Source: Ahaetulla prasina (Eukaryota > Chordata > Lepidosauria > Squamata > Colubridae). From it: 64,000 bases of DNA. The notes beneath the pieces were generated by a model, which was not told where the DNA came from, did not search any database, and saw only the letters and a list, made by a program, of their open reading frames with translations. Each line of letters opens with the position of its first letter. The stretch's first letter is position 1. The DNA is taken from the NCBI RefSeq assembly GCF_028640845.1, contig NC_080544.1, forward strand, positions 56,551,711 to 56,615,710, in the 5' to 3' direction. A program made the translations under genes and the position numbers. Below, piece after piece: positions 1 through 11,659 of this stretch.

Positions 1-690
1 GCTCTAGTTATGGGTAGGTTAAGGCATTTGACATCTTAATTGTAAATTCTGGATTGTCACCTCTGTTCCAGTGTTTAATTTACCTCATCAAATTCTCAAT
101 TTCAAGCTACAGTGTCCTTAATAAGCTGTATGAAAAATGTCCCCATAGCTTTTTTTTGGATGTAGTTTTTTTTTTAAAAAAAATGCTCCTTAAACTATTT
201 ATATGTTTCAGAAAATTGCACAATTAGCTCTGAGACGATTTGAACTATAAATGCAAGGTGCCAACCTACTTCACTGGAAACCTTTCATCTGTCAGTGTTG
301 TCCAGAACTAAATAAGCAATGCATTCTTTTAATCTTCTGATGAGCTGTCAAATATTTCCTAATGGTGAGAAGTAATGTCTTTAAAAAGATGATGAAAACA
401 TTTGGCAAGTATGAGGGACTTTCAGATCACTTATCAGCTATTAAGACTGTTTCAGATCTCAGCCAGCTACTGGTACTTGTTATATTTTGAATCATAAATA
501 ATGATTATTAGAACCAGTCTATGGGTACTAAGCTTCCGTGAAGAAGCTTTCGGGGCTTCTTCTCATAACTCTTATTATTATCCAGTAGAAGAGAATATAT
601 GTAGCTCAGGTCTGAACTATACTTTTTAGTATAGTTTTGCAAACCTTAGATTTTGTTCCATTACTCCACTTTTCCTGACAGTTACAACTC
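1..690. other. No gene seen; two short hairpins
   Basis: AT-rich sequence without a recognisable gene or repeat. It holds a T-run/A-run near 150-183 and two small perfect hairpins: 540-547 with 555-562 (8-bp stem, 7-nt loop) and 615-623 with 628-636 (9-bp stem, TTTT loop). Neither resembles a known RNA gene. Confidence 0.6.
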
Positions 691-694
691 ATCA

Positions 695-1430
695 TTACAG
701 AATTATAGAATAGCAGAGTTGGACCTTGGAGATCTTCTTGTCCAACCCCCTGCTTGGGCAGGAAACCCTATACCACTTAAGACAAATAGTTGTCCAAAAT
801 CTTCTTTAAAATGTCCAGTGTTGGAGCACCCACAACTTCTAGAGGCAATGAATTGTTCCTACTGTCAGGAACTTTATCCTTAGTTCTAGGTTGCTTCTCT
901 CCTTGATTATTTTCCATCCATTGCTTCTTGCCTTGCCTTTAGGTGCTTTGGAGAATAGGTTGACTCCTTCTTCTTTGTGGCAATCCCTTAGATATTGGAA
1001 CACTACTATCATATCATCTCTAATCCTTCTTTTCATTAAAGTAGACATACCCAATTCCAGCAACTGTTTTTTATGTTTTCACCTCCAGTTCCCTAATCAT
1101 CTTTGTTGTTCTCCTCTGCATTCTTTCTAGAATCTTAAATCTTTTTTACATCATGGCGACTAAAACTGGATACAGTATTCCAAGTGTGGTCTTACCATCG
1201 CATTATAAAGTGGCATTAACACTTTGTGTGATCTTGATTCTATCTCTCTAGAACTGTGTTGGCTCACTAGGACTCCAAGATCCCTCTCACAGTTACTTCT
1301 ATTGAGCCAGGTACCACCTATATTATACCTATGCATTTGATTTTTCTTGCCTAAATTACTTTTTTCACCATTGTAAAGATATTTGTAAGATATCACCCAA
1401 TGCTCAAGTCTATCAAGACCCTTAAATTAT
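695..1430 (-). mobile_element. CR1-type LINE, 5'-truncated 3' end
   Basis: Read on the minus strand this gives the C-terminal part of a CR1 reverse transcriptase protein followed by the family's 3' end. Two broken frames are visible: 1160-1396 (contains GVLVSQ, ESRSHKVL, VRPHLEYCIQF) and 839-1063 (contains RRIRDDMIVVFQYLRDCHKEEG). The same protein blocks occur in the plus-strand copy at 10445-11655. Compared with that copy, the segment between GVLV and ESRSH is missing here, so there is an internal deletion. The 3' block with the complement of GTTGGACAAGAAGATCTCC lies near 720-745. This is a dead copy with stops and frame changes. Confidence 0.85.
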
Positions 1431-1884
1431 GTTAAAAGTTCTATGTCAATCTTATATATTTAAAAATTATTTTCATGCCTTCCAATAGGTATTCAAATAT
1501 AATTAATGTGTTGAAAATGTCAACCAATACAAAAGCTAACATCCAAACTTTAAATAATAATCTAAACAAACAAAGTACCTAATGCAAATGTATTAACTGT
1601 CAAACAACTTTCAAAGTAAAAAAGAGGTAAATAATTATCCAGCCCTGATTAAGACATCTTACTGTACTCAGATTGTAAGAGTTTAATTGTAAGAGATGTT
1701 TGAGGGTAATAAGAGAAAGTCCCAGGAGCAACTGCAATTTTGTCTTATTTATTATTTTTTGAAAAATTGTTTTAATTTTAAATTCTCCCAGCTATTTTAC
1801 AGATTTTTTCATTTTTCTCTCTTTTCAGTCCTCTCTGCATCGTTGTCTTTCTTTAAACCAGTTTCAGTTTCTTTAGTCGTACTT
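1431..1884. other. No gene or repeat recognised
   Basis: AT-rich sequence in which I see no supported feature. A 104-residue frame (1696-2010) has no recognisable domain and runs into the SINE that follows, so I do not call it. Confidence 0.6.
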
Positions 1885-2117
1885 GGTGGCATGGTAGTTA
1901 AAATGCAGTACTGCAGGCTACTTCTGCTGCCTGCTGGCTGCTTGCAGTTTGGCAGTTCAATTCTCATCGGCTCAAGGTTGACTCAACCTTCCATCCTTCC
2001 ATTCCAGTAAAATAAGGACCCAGAATATTGGAGGCAATATGCTGACTCTGTAAACTGCTTAGAGAGGGCTATAGGACTGTGAAGTGGTATATAAGTCTAA
2101 GTGCTATTGCTATTAAA
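1885..2117 (+). mobile_element. tRNA-derived CORE-SINE (MIR-like)
   Basis: The element starts with a degenerate tRNA-like head (TGGTGGCATGGTAGTTAAA, a box A-like stretch). It continues into a conserved core around 1975-2030 (GGTTGACTCAACCTTCCATCC, then TAAAATAAGGACCCAGA) and ends with GGTATATAAGTCTAAGTGC and a short CTATTG repeat. The core is the one known from MIR/CORE-SINEs. Related copies lie at 33225-33412 (+) and 45079-45345 (-), but with a different 3' tail (CCCTGAGTCTTCGGAGAAGGG). Confidence 0.8.
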
Positions 2118-3983
2118 GTCTGACGTCCAGTTCTAAACTGTAGCAGTGGGAGGAAGAATTGGAATTATTGCTTCTAGTGATTTTGAAATCTTATTTCTGC
2201 TATTTCAGTTCACTTGCCTTTTTTTTTTAGGCACATTACCTTCTTAATTCATACTCAATTTGCATTCAAATACTATTCCATTTTTATCCTTAATAAATCA
2301 GGTTAATGTCTTATGTTGCATTTTATTTTTGTTTTCTACATGAAACAAAAATATTTCATCTTCCTATCTTAAGACCATTTATTTAACTTGATTCTTGAAC
2401 TGTATTTCTGTCTTCTATTTTCTCAACAGCATTGTCGTGTTCAACCATTTCAATTTCTAAGAAGATATTGACATTTTTAACACAAATTGACTTCCGTCAC
2501 TTGTCCAATACTTTCTTTTTTCCAGTGCTTCTTTTCCTTCTGAACAAATTGTATTCTTTTGTTACTATAGTTCATCATGACTGTCATTCCATAATCATAA
2601 TTCTTAAATTAATACTAATTTAAGTCTTTCCTAGACTGCAGCAACAGCAAAGATAGTATCAGTGGACTTGATAGATCTTGGATAATGTTAAGTGATATGC
2701 CTAATACTAGCAGATAGTACATTTCATAAGCTGCTTTGTTGCAGTTCCTTACAGTATGAAATCATCAGCTATCGTGACTTTCTCTTAGTCTTCTCTGCCC
2801 TCTACTTTTCACTTCCCATGAATGTTTAGAGATTGCTTCATTTCCAAGAGTTTGAATAGTGTTTGGATTTCTGTACTACAAAATATTTTATGTTTCATAC
2901 TTATTATCCTCTGACCCTTTATCATCAGCCAAAGTGTAACCATCCTTTACTCCTATACTTCAATAATTTTATATTTTTAATTTAAGGGCTGCCACAACTG
3001 TAATCTTTCTGCAGATACATGCCAAATTCTTTTCAAAGGGAGAAAAATCTGCTACTATCTTGCAACTCTCTATTGCAGAGTCTTGTCAATGGTTTTCATT
3101 GTTGTTTGACACCGCTAGTTGAAAGACTATTATTCATAAAAGTCATTTTTCCCTATAAGTAAAGAATTTGCCCTTGATTAAGGAAAATGTATTAGGAAAA
3201 TCCCCATATTCCTCAAAGAAATCCTCTAATAATCACCTGTTAACTTTCCAATTTGCTTATTTAGTGAATAAAAGCATTTTTCAAACTACAGAAGTAGATA
3301 GAGATGTGAAAAAGGGGACAGTCATTCTGAAATAATATTTCAAAACAGACAACCTTTCTTGTGCAGAATCTAGAATTTCAAACAGTGGCGATATAGTTAT
3401 AAAACCATAGTTTATATCCAGTTTATATATCATTGACCCTATTACCTGGTCTTGAAGTTTTCAAATAGTTTGAATAGACTTGGTATTTTTGTATCATATT
3501 TTCTACTGACTTTTAAATATAACTTTCCTTTAGCATCTCTTCACTAGAATCAATTCCAAATGCCATAAAGAATTCACCCAGTCATGGAAACTATTCTTTA
3601 TATAATAGATATCTCCACCACCACCCCAAATCATATCCAGCAATCCTTCATTCAGCACTTTAAGTAATAAATACAGTTTTAAGAACAAACTATATCATGG
3701 GGGAGGGGAGGTTGTATGCAGCAAATATTTTAATAATGGAACAAATTTTCTTCAAATTTATATTTTAAAGGTTCAGGTGAGAAAATATGCTGAAATGAAA
3801 TTTGAACATAGTGTACTATTTCTCCCAATATATATTATTAAAATGTTATTTTAATTTTTTCTTAGGAACATTAAATGCTAAGAGAGAACAATACACAGTA
3901 AGAACTTGTAACAATAAAAAAGCTATAATATAAGCTCTCTATCCTATAGATATATTGTTTTTAAGTTCATTGATTTTTCCCCC
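2118..3983. other. Unclassified AT-rich DNA
   Basis: No gene, RNA or dispersed repeat recognised over about 1.9 kb. The 63-residue frame at 2432-2623 has no domain. Confidence 0.6.
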
Positions 3984-3991
3984 CAAACAGC

Positions 3992-4154
3992 CAGTGATGG
4001 GTTGCCCCTGGTTCAGACCAGTTCTATAGAATCGGTAGAAAACCGGTGGAGGAAAAACCCACTGAGCCAAACGTCATCAAAACTCTTCTGCACATGGCAA
4101 AAGAGCACGGGCATGATGCAAACTGGTAGTAAAGGTAAGTAGAACCCACTACTG
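3992..4154. mobile_element. Non-autonomous hAT-like element, 163 bp
   Basis: The element begins CAGTGATGGG and ends with CCCACTACTG, imperfect terminal inverted repeats. It is flanked by a perfect 8-bp direct repeat, CAAACAGC, at 3984-3991 and 4155-4162. An 8-bp target duplication with CAG-type ends is the signature of hAT transposons. The interior (TTCAGACCAG, AACCGGTGG) is shared with the longer element at 16705-17044, so both are one family. It encodes no protein and must have depended on a transposase in trans. Confidence 0.85.
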
Positions 4155-4162
4155 CAAACAGC

Positions 4163-4615
4163 CCTATGTTAAATACACAGCAAATATCATCTTTACTAAT
4201 AACAAGTGAATGAATTTTCTCTGTGATTTGTAACATTTCATTTCATAAACAATGAAAATGCCATGATTGCAAAATCATTCATTCCCTAGAATCTTCTTGA
4301 CTTACATTATCCTACAGGGTCTAGTTAAAATGCCTGCTATTATTTTCAACTTTAATTGGCAATAAAGTTAAGGAAAAATGAATATATATTTCAGCTGTAA
4401 TGTAGATAAGATGCACATCTAATTCATTGTTTCATACTGATAGCATACCTGATTGTTTGTTTCAATCAAGAATGAAGGACAATGATATACAAATATTCAA
4501 ATAGGGTAACTAAGTAGAAGTCTTTGAAGCCAAACAACTATGTAGGTTATATTCACATATTTTCAATAAAATAAATAGCATGATGATCATCATGCATGAT
4601 TATTTATTTATTTAT
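4163..4615. other. No feature recognised
   Basis: AT-rich sequence ending in a short TTTATTTATTTATTT run just before the LINE at 4616. Nothing else supported. Confidence 0.55.
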
Positions 4616-6425
4616 TTTATTATGATGAAACAGTTAAAGCAAATCTCTTTAACACATTCTTTAGCTCAGTCTTTGTCAACAGCAATGGCTCATAACCGAA
4701 ATTTCCCAACCGCACCACAAATGACCTAACACATAGATTTCACTGAAGAAAATGTTGAAAAAGCTCTTTGCAAACTGAAACCATCCCTATCTATAGGACC
4801 TGATAGACTATGTGCATACTTCTTAAAAAAGCTTTCCACTAATATAGCAGAACCCCTAAGCATAATCTTTGGAAAAGCCTTTACAACCAGTTCCTTTCCC
4901 AAACTTTGGTCACTAGCCACAATCATCCCTGTCTTCAAAAAAGGAGACCCCAGCTTAGTTGAAAATTATAGACCTATCTCTCTATGCTGTGTCACCTGTA
5001 AAGTTATGGAATCTATCATCAACCAATCTATTACCCTCCACCTAGAAACAAACAATCTACTCTCTAATAAACAATTTGGTTTCAGAAAAAAATTATCATG
5101 TAACTTACAACTTCTTCACTGCAAAAACATATGGACTACAAATCTTGATCAAGGCAAAACAATAGATGCAATTTACATAGACTTCTGTAAAGCTTTTGAC
5201 TCAGTGGTACACGACAAACTTCTCCTAAAACTAAAATCCTATGACATCTCCGTACCCCTCCACAATTGGATAACAGTGTTCCTGTCAAACAGACAACAAG
5301 TGGCCAAAATAGGCAGTGCCCTATCAAATCCTGTTTCTGTCAATAGTGGCGTTCCCCAAGGCAGTGTTCTTGGACCAACACTCTTCATATTATACATTAA
5401 TGATCTCTGTGACCATATTAAAAATAATTGTGTTCTCTTTGCTGATGATGTCAAACTATTTAACACTACCAACAATACAGCTACTCTTCAAAAAGACCTT
5501 GACTTTGTGTCAGAATGGTCTAAAACCTAGCAACTCCAAATCTCAACCAGCAAATGAAAAAATACACATTGGAAAAAAGAATCCAAACGCTAAATACAAA
5601 CTCAACAGACATTACCTTACAGATGACCCCGACCCAGTCAAAGACCTTGGAGTCTTCATATCCAATGACCTAAGTGCCAAAGCCCACTGCAACTACATCG
5701 AAAAAAAGACATTAAGAGTTGTTAACCTAATCTTATGTAGCTTCTTCTCCAGAAACACTACACTACTAACCAGAGCTTATAAAACATTTACTAGACCAAT
5801 TCTTGAATACAGCTCGCCTGTCTGGAACCCATACCACATTTCAGAGATCAGTACAATTGAATGTGCCCATAAATATTTTACAAGAAGAGTTCTCCACTTC
5901 TCTGACTATAACAAAATACCTCATGCTGCCAGACTTGAAATCTTGGGTTTAGAAAACTTAGAACTCCGCCGCCTTCGACAGGACCTATGTTTAACTCATA
6001 GAATCATCTATTGCAATGTCCTTCCTGTTGAAGATTACTTCAGCTTTAATCACAACAATATAAGAGCAAACAATAGATTTAAACTTAATATTAACTGCTT
6101 CAATCTTGATTGCAGAAAATATGACTTCAGTAACAGAATTATTAATGCTTGGAACACACTACCAGACTTTGTGGTATCTAATCAAAATCCTCAAAGCTTT
6201 AACCAAAAACTGTCTACTGTTGACCTCACCCCATTCCTAAGAGGTCTGTAAGGGGCGTGCATAAGAGCACAAATGTGCCTACCATTCCTGTCCTACTGTT
6301 TCCTTTCATTATATCCAATTTATATAGTTATTACATACTTATATATATGCTTATATATTATATAGTTACTTTCATGCTTATGCTTATATATAAAACAAAA
6401 TTAAATTAAATTAAAAAAATATGCA
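4616..6425 (+). mobile_element. CR1-superfamily (L3-like) LINE, 5'-truncated
   Basis: A non-LTR retrotransposon of the jockey/CR1 group. Its protein remnants run from the RT fingers (PSIGPD, then ENYRPISL) through the catalytic domain to the C-terminal block common in this group (LENLELRRLRQDLCLTHRIIYCNVL, WNTLP). The 3' untranslated part after 6251 contains TAAGGGGCGTGCATAAGAGC and ends in AAATTAAATTAAATTAAA. Three other copies of the same family lie on the minus strand at 46684, 50451 and 54886. Here the 3' tail is short and AAATT-like, whereas those three end in long (TTTA)n arrays. Confidence 0.85.
4690..6251 (+). pseudogene. LINE reverse transcriptase, frameshifted
   Basis: Two overlapping frames together give one RT protein. 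The first runs to 5530 and holds the RT palm motifs: YIDFCKAFDSV (first Asp), [13 protein letters not shown], and the catalytic FADD motif near 5440. It stops at a TAG (5527-5529) where the sister copy has Trp in the motif WSKTWQLQ. The reading frame then changes near 5530-5565, and the rest (IHIGKKNPNAKYKLN to LTPFLRGL) continues in another frame to 6251. No apurinic endonuclease domain is present, as expected of a 5'-truncated copy. It is inactive. Confidence 0.85.
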
Positions 6426-6524
6426 AATCAATATTGATAGTCACTTTATAAATATCTTTTCATGAAACAATAGATGTGGATTCAATACAGGTCCCATTGA
6501 TTAGGGGTTATCATCTGGCAGGAA

Positions 6525-6815
6525 CATGAAAAAGTGCCTTCTCATTGGTGGCCCCTTCTTTACAGAACATCATTCATCCCCAAGGTATAGTAGGCTCCAC
6601 CCTTCTGCTTTTCTGAAAGGCCATAAAAACATGGCTCTGTCAGTGGGCTTGGGAACCACGAATGGAGGCAGAATCAATCAAGTGGTTAATTTGACTAGCT
6701 GCCATGTTGGGGAGGGGACATAAGGGGGTAAGATAAGTTTTTTTAAAAATAAGTTTTTATTATATGATGGATTTTTTAAATCTTATAAGCTGTCCAGAGT
6801 CATCTAGGGGTGAAC
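6525..6815 (+). mobile_element. Degenerate LINE 3' end
   Basis: The strand reads as a decayed version of a LINE C-terminus (CCTTCTCATTGGTGGCCCC, then a block resembling GHKNMAL) followed by a 3' tail resembling GTCCAGAGTCATCTAGGGGTG near 6788. The layout matches the better preserved minus-strand copy at 59042-59485, but similarity is weak and the family name is uncertain. Confidence 0.5.
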
Positions 6816-7194
6816 TGGACAGCAATGCTTCAGTCTCCTTCAGCAATGAGCTGGTTATGAAATGGAGGTTCTAATGTGAATATGACTTCAGTAACTATTA
6901 AATGGGGCATCCTCATGCCACAGTAAGGAGGTTCTGTAAATGAGAGCATAGTCATAAATACACTTTTCTCTTTTTTCGCCTTTGCTTTTGTTAAACAATG
7001 ATTCCATAATAGAAAGTTTGGGGAATGTGTTATAATACTCAACTATTTTATTGAATTGCTGCAAAAGATATGAAGGGCACCAATTCAAGAGAAGGTTTGA
7101 CTGTTTTTCATAAGTTCAGATATACACAGAACAGACATTTTTATCACAGGATCTTTGCACCACTCCTAATAAATCACATTATTCTTTCTGTACA
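6816..7194. other. No feature recognised
   Basis: AT-rich spacer between LINE relics; two overlapping minus-strand frames at 6830-7088 have no recognisable domain. Confidence 0.55.
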
Positions 7195-7279
7195 GCAGCT
7201 GGGTTGATTTATTATCACCGGCTATGGTAAACCTCCTTCCCAGGCTGAAAAAAATCAACAACTGGCAGATGATCTGAAC

Positions 7280-7732
7280 ATGTTTTACTGCAGGTTTGAA
7301 AGGAAACTAAAAGCCGCCTATCTCCACAACACACCAACAACAGCCAAGCCTCCTACAACTGACCCCATCCATTGGGTTCACAACCCTAGTGATCACAGAA
7401 AGGAAGTACAAGACCTATTTCACAGACAAAAACTAGGAAAAGCTCCAGGCCCAGACAAAATAACTCCTTCTTGCTTAAAAGTCTGTGTTGACCAATTGGC
7501 CCCCATCTTCATCCGAAACTTCAATAAATTGCTAGAGATGTGCTATATTCCTTCTTGCTTCAAATGCTCTATTATCATCCCAGTGCTGAAGAAGCCCACC
7601 ATCAAGGAACTGAATGACTACAGACCAGTTGCTCTAACATCTGTAGTCATGAAAACCTTTGAAAGGCTAGTGTTGTCCCACTTGAAAACCATCACGGATC
7701 TGCTGTTTGACCCCTTGCAATCTGCATACTGA
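7280..7732 (+). pseudogene. L2-like RT, N-terminal part, truncated by stop
   Basis: An open stretch of 150 codons carries the RT fingers region (KAPGPDKITPSCLK, NDYRPVALTSVVMKTFERL) and ends at a TGA after PLQSAY. Related L2 proteins continue there, and downstream codons keep matching the family in changed frames up to about 8800 (CVLSPLL near 8010, FADD near 8075). The start at 7280 is simply the first Met in the open stretch, not a real initiation site. Confidence 0.8.
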
Positions 7733-8326
7733 GCAAATAGATTAACAGATGATGCTGAATATGGCTCTGCACGACATCCTACAACATCTTGAATCTCCAA
7801 AGATCTACACAAGGTAGACTTTAGTTCAGCATTCAATGCCATCATTCCAGACACTCTTCTAACTAAGCTAAACCAGCTACAGGTACCTGAACACACTTGT
7901 AAGTGGATCATAAGCTTCTTAACAAACAGGAAGCAGCAGGTGAAGGTAAGCAGAATCACATCAGATACCTGTACAATTAGCAAGACCCCCCCCCAAAGGC
8001 TGTGTGCTCTCCCCACTTCTCTCTGTATACCAATGACTGCTTCTCCAACGATCCATCTGTTAAACTACTGAAGTTCGCAGATGACACAACAGTGATCGGT
8101 CTTATTCAAGCCAATGATGAATCCGCATAAAGACGGGAGGTTGAACAACTAGCCTTGTCATGCAATTGGAACAATCTGACACTGAATACACTCAAAACCG
8201 TAGAAATGGTGGTAGACTTTAGGAGAAACCCTTCCATACTTCCATCTCTTACAATACTAGACAACACAGTATCAACAGTAGAGACCTTCAAATTTCTAAG
8301 TTCTACCATTTCACAAGATCTAAAAT

Positions 8327-8398
8327 TTATTTATTTATTTTTATTAATCAAATTTCTATACCGCACCATCTCCCAAAGGACTCAGGGCTGCTAACATC
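8327..8398 (-). repeat. SINE/LINE tail fragment inserted in the L2 copy
   Basis: A TTTATTTATTTATTT run followed by TTTCTATACCGCACC and AAAGGACTCAGGGC interrupts the L2 protein between SQDLKF and the block resuming at IIKKAQQRMFFL. It is the complement of the 3' tail CCCTGAGTC...GGCGGTATAAA also present at 34515, 45079 and 59042, so it landed after the L2 copy. Confidence 0.65.
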
Positions 8399-9055
8399 AA
8401 AAACATCATCAAAAAAGCACAACAAAGAATGTTCTTTCTGCGCTAATTCAGAAAACTCAAACTGCCCAAGGAGCTGCTGATACAGTTCTATAGAGGAATT
8501 ACTGAATCTGTCATCTGTACCTCTGTAACTGTCTGGTTTGGTTCTGCAACCCAACAAGACAGACACAGATTTCAGAAGATAATTAGAACTGCAGAAAAAA
8601 CAATTGCTACCAACCTGCCTTCCATTGAGGACCTGTATACTGCATGAGTCAAAAAGAGGGCTGTGAAAATATTTACAGATCCCTCACATCCTGGACATAA
8701 ACTGTTTCAACTCCTACTCTCAAAATGACGCTACAGAGCACTGCACACCAGAACAACTAGACACAAGAACAGTTTCGATTTATATTGACATTGTTTCCTG
8801 ATTGCTTATTTGTACCCTATGACTATCATTAAGTGTTGTACCTTATGATTCTTGATGAATGTATCTTTTCATTTATGTACACCGAGAGAATATGCACCAA
8901 GACAAATTCCTTGTGTGTCCAATTATACTTGGCCAATAAAAAAATTCTGTTCTGTTCTGTTCTGTTCTATTCTATTATTGGCATAACTGGCATATTATTA
9001 CAGATAATGCTTGATTCCATCTCTTGCCTCCAAGATTCAAATTAGTGTTTCTTTC

Positions 9056-9150
9056 AGACACTTAGAATAACACAGCTGGAAGGGACCTTGGAGTCTTCTA
9101 GTCCAACCCTCTGCTTAGGCAGGAAACCTACACCACATAGAATTCATTGC
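9056..9150 (-). mobile_element. CR1 3'-end fragment
   Basis: Contains GGAAGGGACCTTGGAGTCTT followed by CTAGTCCAACCCTCTGC and AGGCAGGAAACCTACACCA. This is the complement of the CR1 3' end seen at 11575-11640 and again at 695 and 50385. Only about 90 bp remain. Confidence 0.75.
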
Positions 9151-9306
9151 TATAGTCATCAGCTATGCATTTCTTCCTTATAAATACATCCCTTTCTTTG
9201 TTTTGATTTCAGTACTGAACTTCTGGAGAAATGCAGAAAAAATAGCTAACGACATAAATGGGGTTAAACTCATGGTTCATTACTGTTATTTATGTTCTTT
9301 TATTTA

Positions 9307-9337
<31 letters not shown>

Positions 9338-9683
9338 GAATATCTGGAAAAAAATGATTGACTGATGCAGAAGGGAATGTAGGGATCATAATTGGTGAAG
9401 AAGATCATGAATTAGTTTCAAACTATTTATTTATTTAGTAGTAGAAACAATGTTGTTGGATGTTGAAGTGCCTGAAACCCCAATCAAAGTATATAATTTT
9501 AAAGTGTTTCACTTTTTAACTACAGTAAAATTTTACTTGATCAATATCATATATAATTTTTATAATTTTTATCACCTGTACTAAGTAACTGGCACACAAA
9601 TCTGTGATTATATATATGCGTAAATAATATATTAAATAATAAAGCAATATATAATCTTATATATAAGATTATAAATCCTGATT
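9151..9683. other. Unclassified AT-rich DNA with a 22-bp palindrome
   Basis: T-rich tract near 9300-9340. A perfect 22-bp palindrome, ATAATCTTATA and its complement, occupies 9651-9672, right at the edge of the L1 fragment. No gene seen. Confidence 0.6.
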
Positions 9684-10444
9684 GATCACTATGGATCATT
9701 TGCCTCATAACTGGCATTAATCTCTTTGCTAATATCTTGGCAAAAATCTTATAATCAGTATTTAAGAGTGATATTGGTCTATAATTTTCTGATTTACCAC
9801 AATCTTGCTCCTCCTTTGGTATCAATGAGATAAAAGCCGTTCTCCACGAAGGAGGCACTTCTCCTCCAGATTGAATTCTATTAAATAATTCCTTAAGCGG
9901 GTCTACCATTTCAGATTGTAGGTTTTTATAATAAACAGCCGTTAATCCATCTGTTCCTGGGGATTTACCCGTTTTCAACTGTTTAATTGCTAAGATAATT
10001 TCCTCTGAAGTAATGAGTTGATTCAACTCTTCCCTTTGCTCTAATGTAAGTTCAGAAATACCTTCCTCCTGTAAATATCTATCTATATCTATGTCTGTAA
10101 TTAGGTCTCTAGCATATAACTTTGTATAAAATTCTAAAAAGGCTTTTTTGATCAAATTCTGTTGATATACTTCTTTTCCTCTATATTCTATCTTACCAAT
10201 GGTACGTGATTTCTGTTTCTTCCTTATTACATAGGCTAACCACCTACCAGGTTTATTAGCATTACTAAATGTATTATGCTTAACATATTGCAAATTGGTT
10301 GCCACCCGATCTGCCATCAACATATTAAACTGCCCTCGTAATATATTTATTGATTCTTTTGCTTTCTTATCTCCTGGACTAGTTATAAGTAATTGCTCTT
10401 TCTTTTTTATTTCCTCCTCTAGTTCCATTCGCTTTTTCTGCAGA
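9684..10444 (-). mobile_element. L1-type LINE ORF2 internal fragment
   Basis: The minus strand encodes about 250 residues typical of L1 ORF2 between the endonuclease and the RT palm: a coiled, charged start (MELEEEIKKKEQLL), then NKPGRWLAYVIRKKQ, FYTKLYARD, LKTGKSPGTDGLTAVYYKNL, PPSWRTAFISLIPKE, SENYRPISLLNTDYKIFAKILAKRL and HSDQSGFI. The reading frame is intact over this length. Homology stops abruptly at both sides, so this is an internal piece lacking the endonuclease, the catalytic RT motif and the 3' end. It directly abuts the plus-strand CR1 copy at 10445. Confidence 0.9.
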
Positions 10445-11655
10445 CTAATCTTATTGCATTCTTTGACAAAGTGACAAAATTAGTAGACCAGAGGAATGCT
10501 GTCAATATAATTTACTTGGACTTCAGTAAAGCATTTGATAAAGTAGACCATAACCTACTACTAGATAAAGGAGAAAAATGTATTTAGACAGCACCACCAC
10601 CAGATGGATTCGTAACTGGCTGACCAATCGCACTCAACGTGTAGTCCTCAACGGAATTACATCCACATGGAGGGAAGTGTGCAGTGGAGTACCCCAAGGC
10701 TCTGTTTTAGGCCAATACTCTTCAACATCTTCATCAATGACTTGGACAAGGGGATAGATGGGGAACTCATCAAATTTGCAGATGACACCAAGCTGGCAGG
10801 AATAGCCAACACTCCAGAAGATAGACTCAAGTTACAGTTACAGATCTTGACAGACTTGAACATTGAGCGCTATCTAACAAAATGAAATTCAACAGTGAAA
10901 AATGTAAGGTTCTACATTTAGGCAAAAAAACCAAAATGCACAGGTACCGTATATGTGGTACCTTGCTCAATAGTCGTAACTGTGAGACGGATCTTGGAGT
11001 CCTAGTGGACAACCATTTAGCTATGAGCCAGCAGTGTGCAGCAGCTGCTAAAAAAGCCAACACAGTTCTGGGCTGCATAAACAGAGGGATAGAATCAAGA
11101 TCACATGATGTGTTAGTGCCATTTAATAATGCCTTGGTAAGGCCACACTTGGAATACTGCATTCAGTTTTGGTCGCCGCGATGTAAAAAAGATGTTGAGA
11201 CTCTAGAAAGAGTGCAGAGAAGAGCAACAAAGATGATTAGGGGACTGGAGGCTAAAACATATGAAGAATAGTTGCAGGAACTGGGTATGTCTAGTTTAAT
11301 AAAAAGAAGGACTAGGGGAGACATGATAGCAGTGTTCCAGTATCTCAGGGATTGCCACAAAGAAGAGGGAGTCGGGCTGTTCTCCAAAGTACCTGAGGGT
11401 AGAACAAGAAGCAATGGATGGAAACTGATCAAGAGAAGCAACTTAGAACTAAGGAGAAATTTCCTGACAGTTAGAACAATTAATGAGTGGAACAACTTGC
11501 CTGCAGAAGTTGTGAATGCTCCAACACTGGAAATTTTTAAGAAAATGTTGGATAACCATCTGTCTGGGATGGTGTAGAGTTTCCTGCCTGGGCAGGGGGT
11601 TGGACTAGAAGGGCTCCAAGGCCCCTTCCAACTCTGTCATTATTATTATTATATC
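10445..11655 (+). mobile_element. CR1 LINE, 5'-truncated
   Basis: Starts inside the RT domain (NIIYLDFSKAFDKVDH) and runs to a complete CR1 3' end with a short ATT array (11637-11653). RT and C-terminal blocks appear in three successive frames: 10667-10885 ([27 protein letters not shown], catalytic FADD), 10882-11271 (EKCKVLHLGKKTKMHRYR, ESRSHDVLVPF, VRPHLEYCIQFW) and 11272-11577 (DMIAVFQYLRDCHKEEG, NEWNNLP). An internal TAG at 11269 separates the last two frames. The 3' end reads GGGGGTTGGACTAGAAGGGC. It is inactive but better preserved than the copy at 695-1430. Confidence 0.9.
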
Positions 11656-11659
11656 ATCC

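Larger units (their letters stand above)
7195..8985 (+). mobile_element. L2-like LINE with pentanucleotide tail
   Basis: A long 5'-truncated non-LTR element. Protein blocks in order: LADDLNMFYCRFE, KAPGPDKI, ELNDYRPVALTSVVMKTFERLV, DFSSAFNAI, PKGCVLSPLL, LKFADDTTV, IIKKAQQRMFFL, ITVWFGSAT-like, SHPGHKLF and a Thr/Arg-rich block (RTTRHKNSF). These are typical of L2-clade elements of fish and reptiles. The 3' end reads ATTCCTTGTGTGTCCAATTA, then TTGGCCAATAAAAAAATTCTG and a TTCTG array (8940-8980). The same 3' end recurs at 58775-59030. Several stops and frame changes make it inactive, and it carries a small foreign insert at 8327-8398. Confidence 0.85.
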
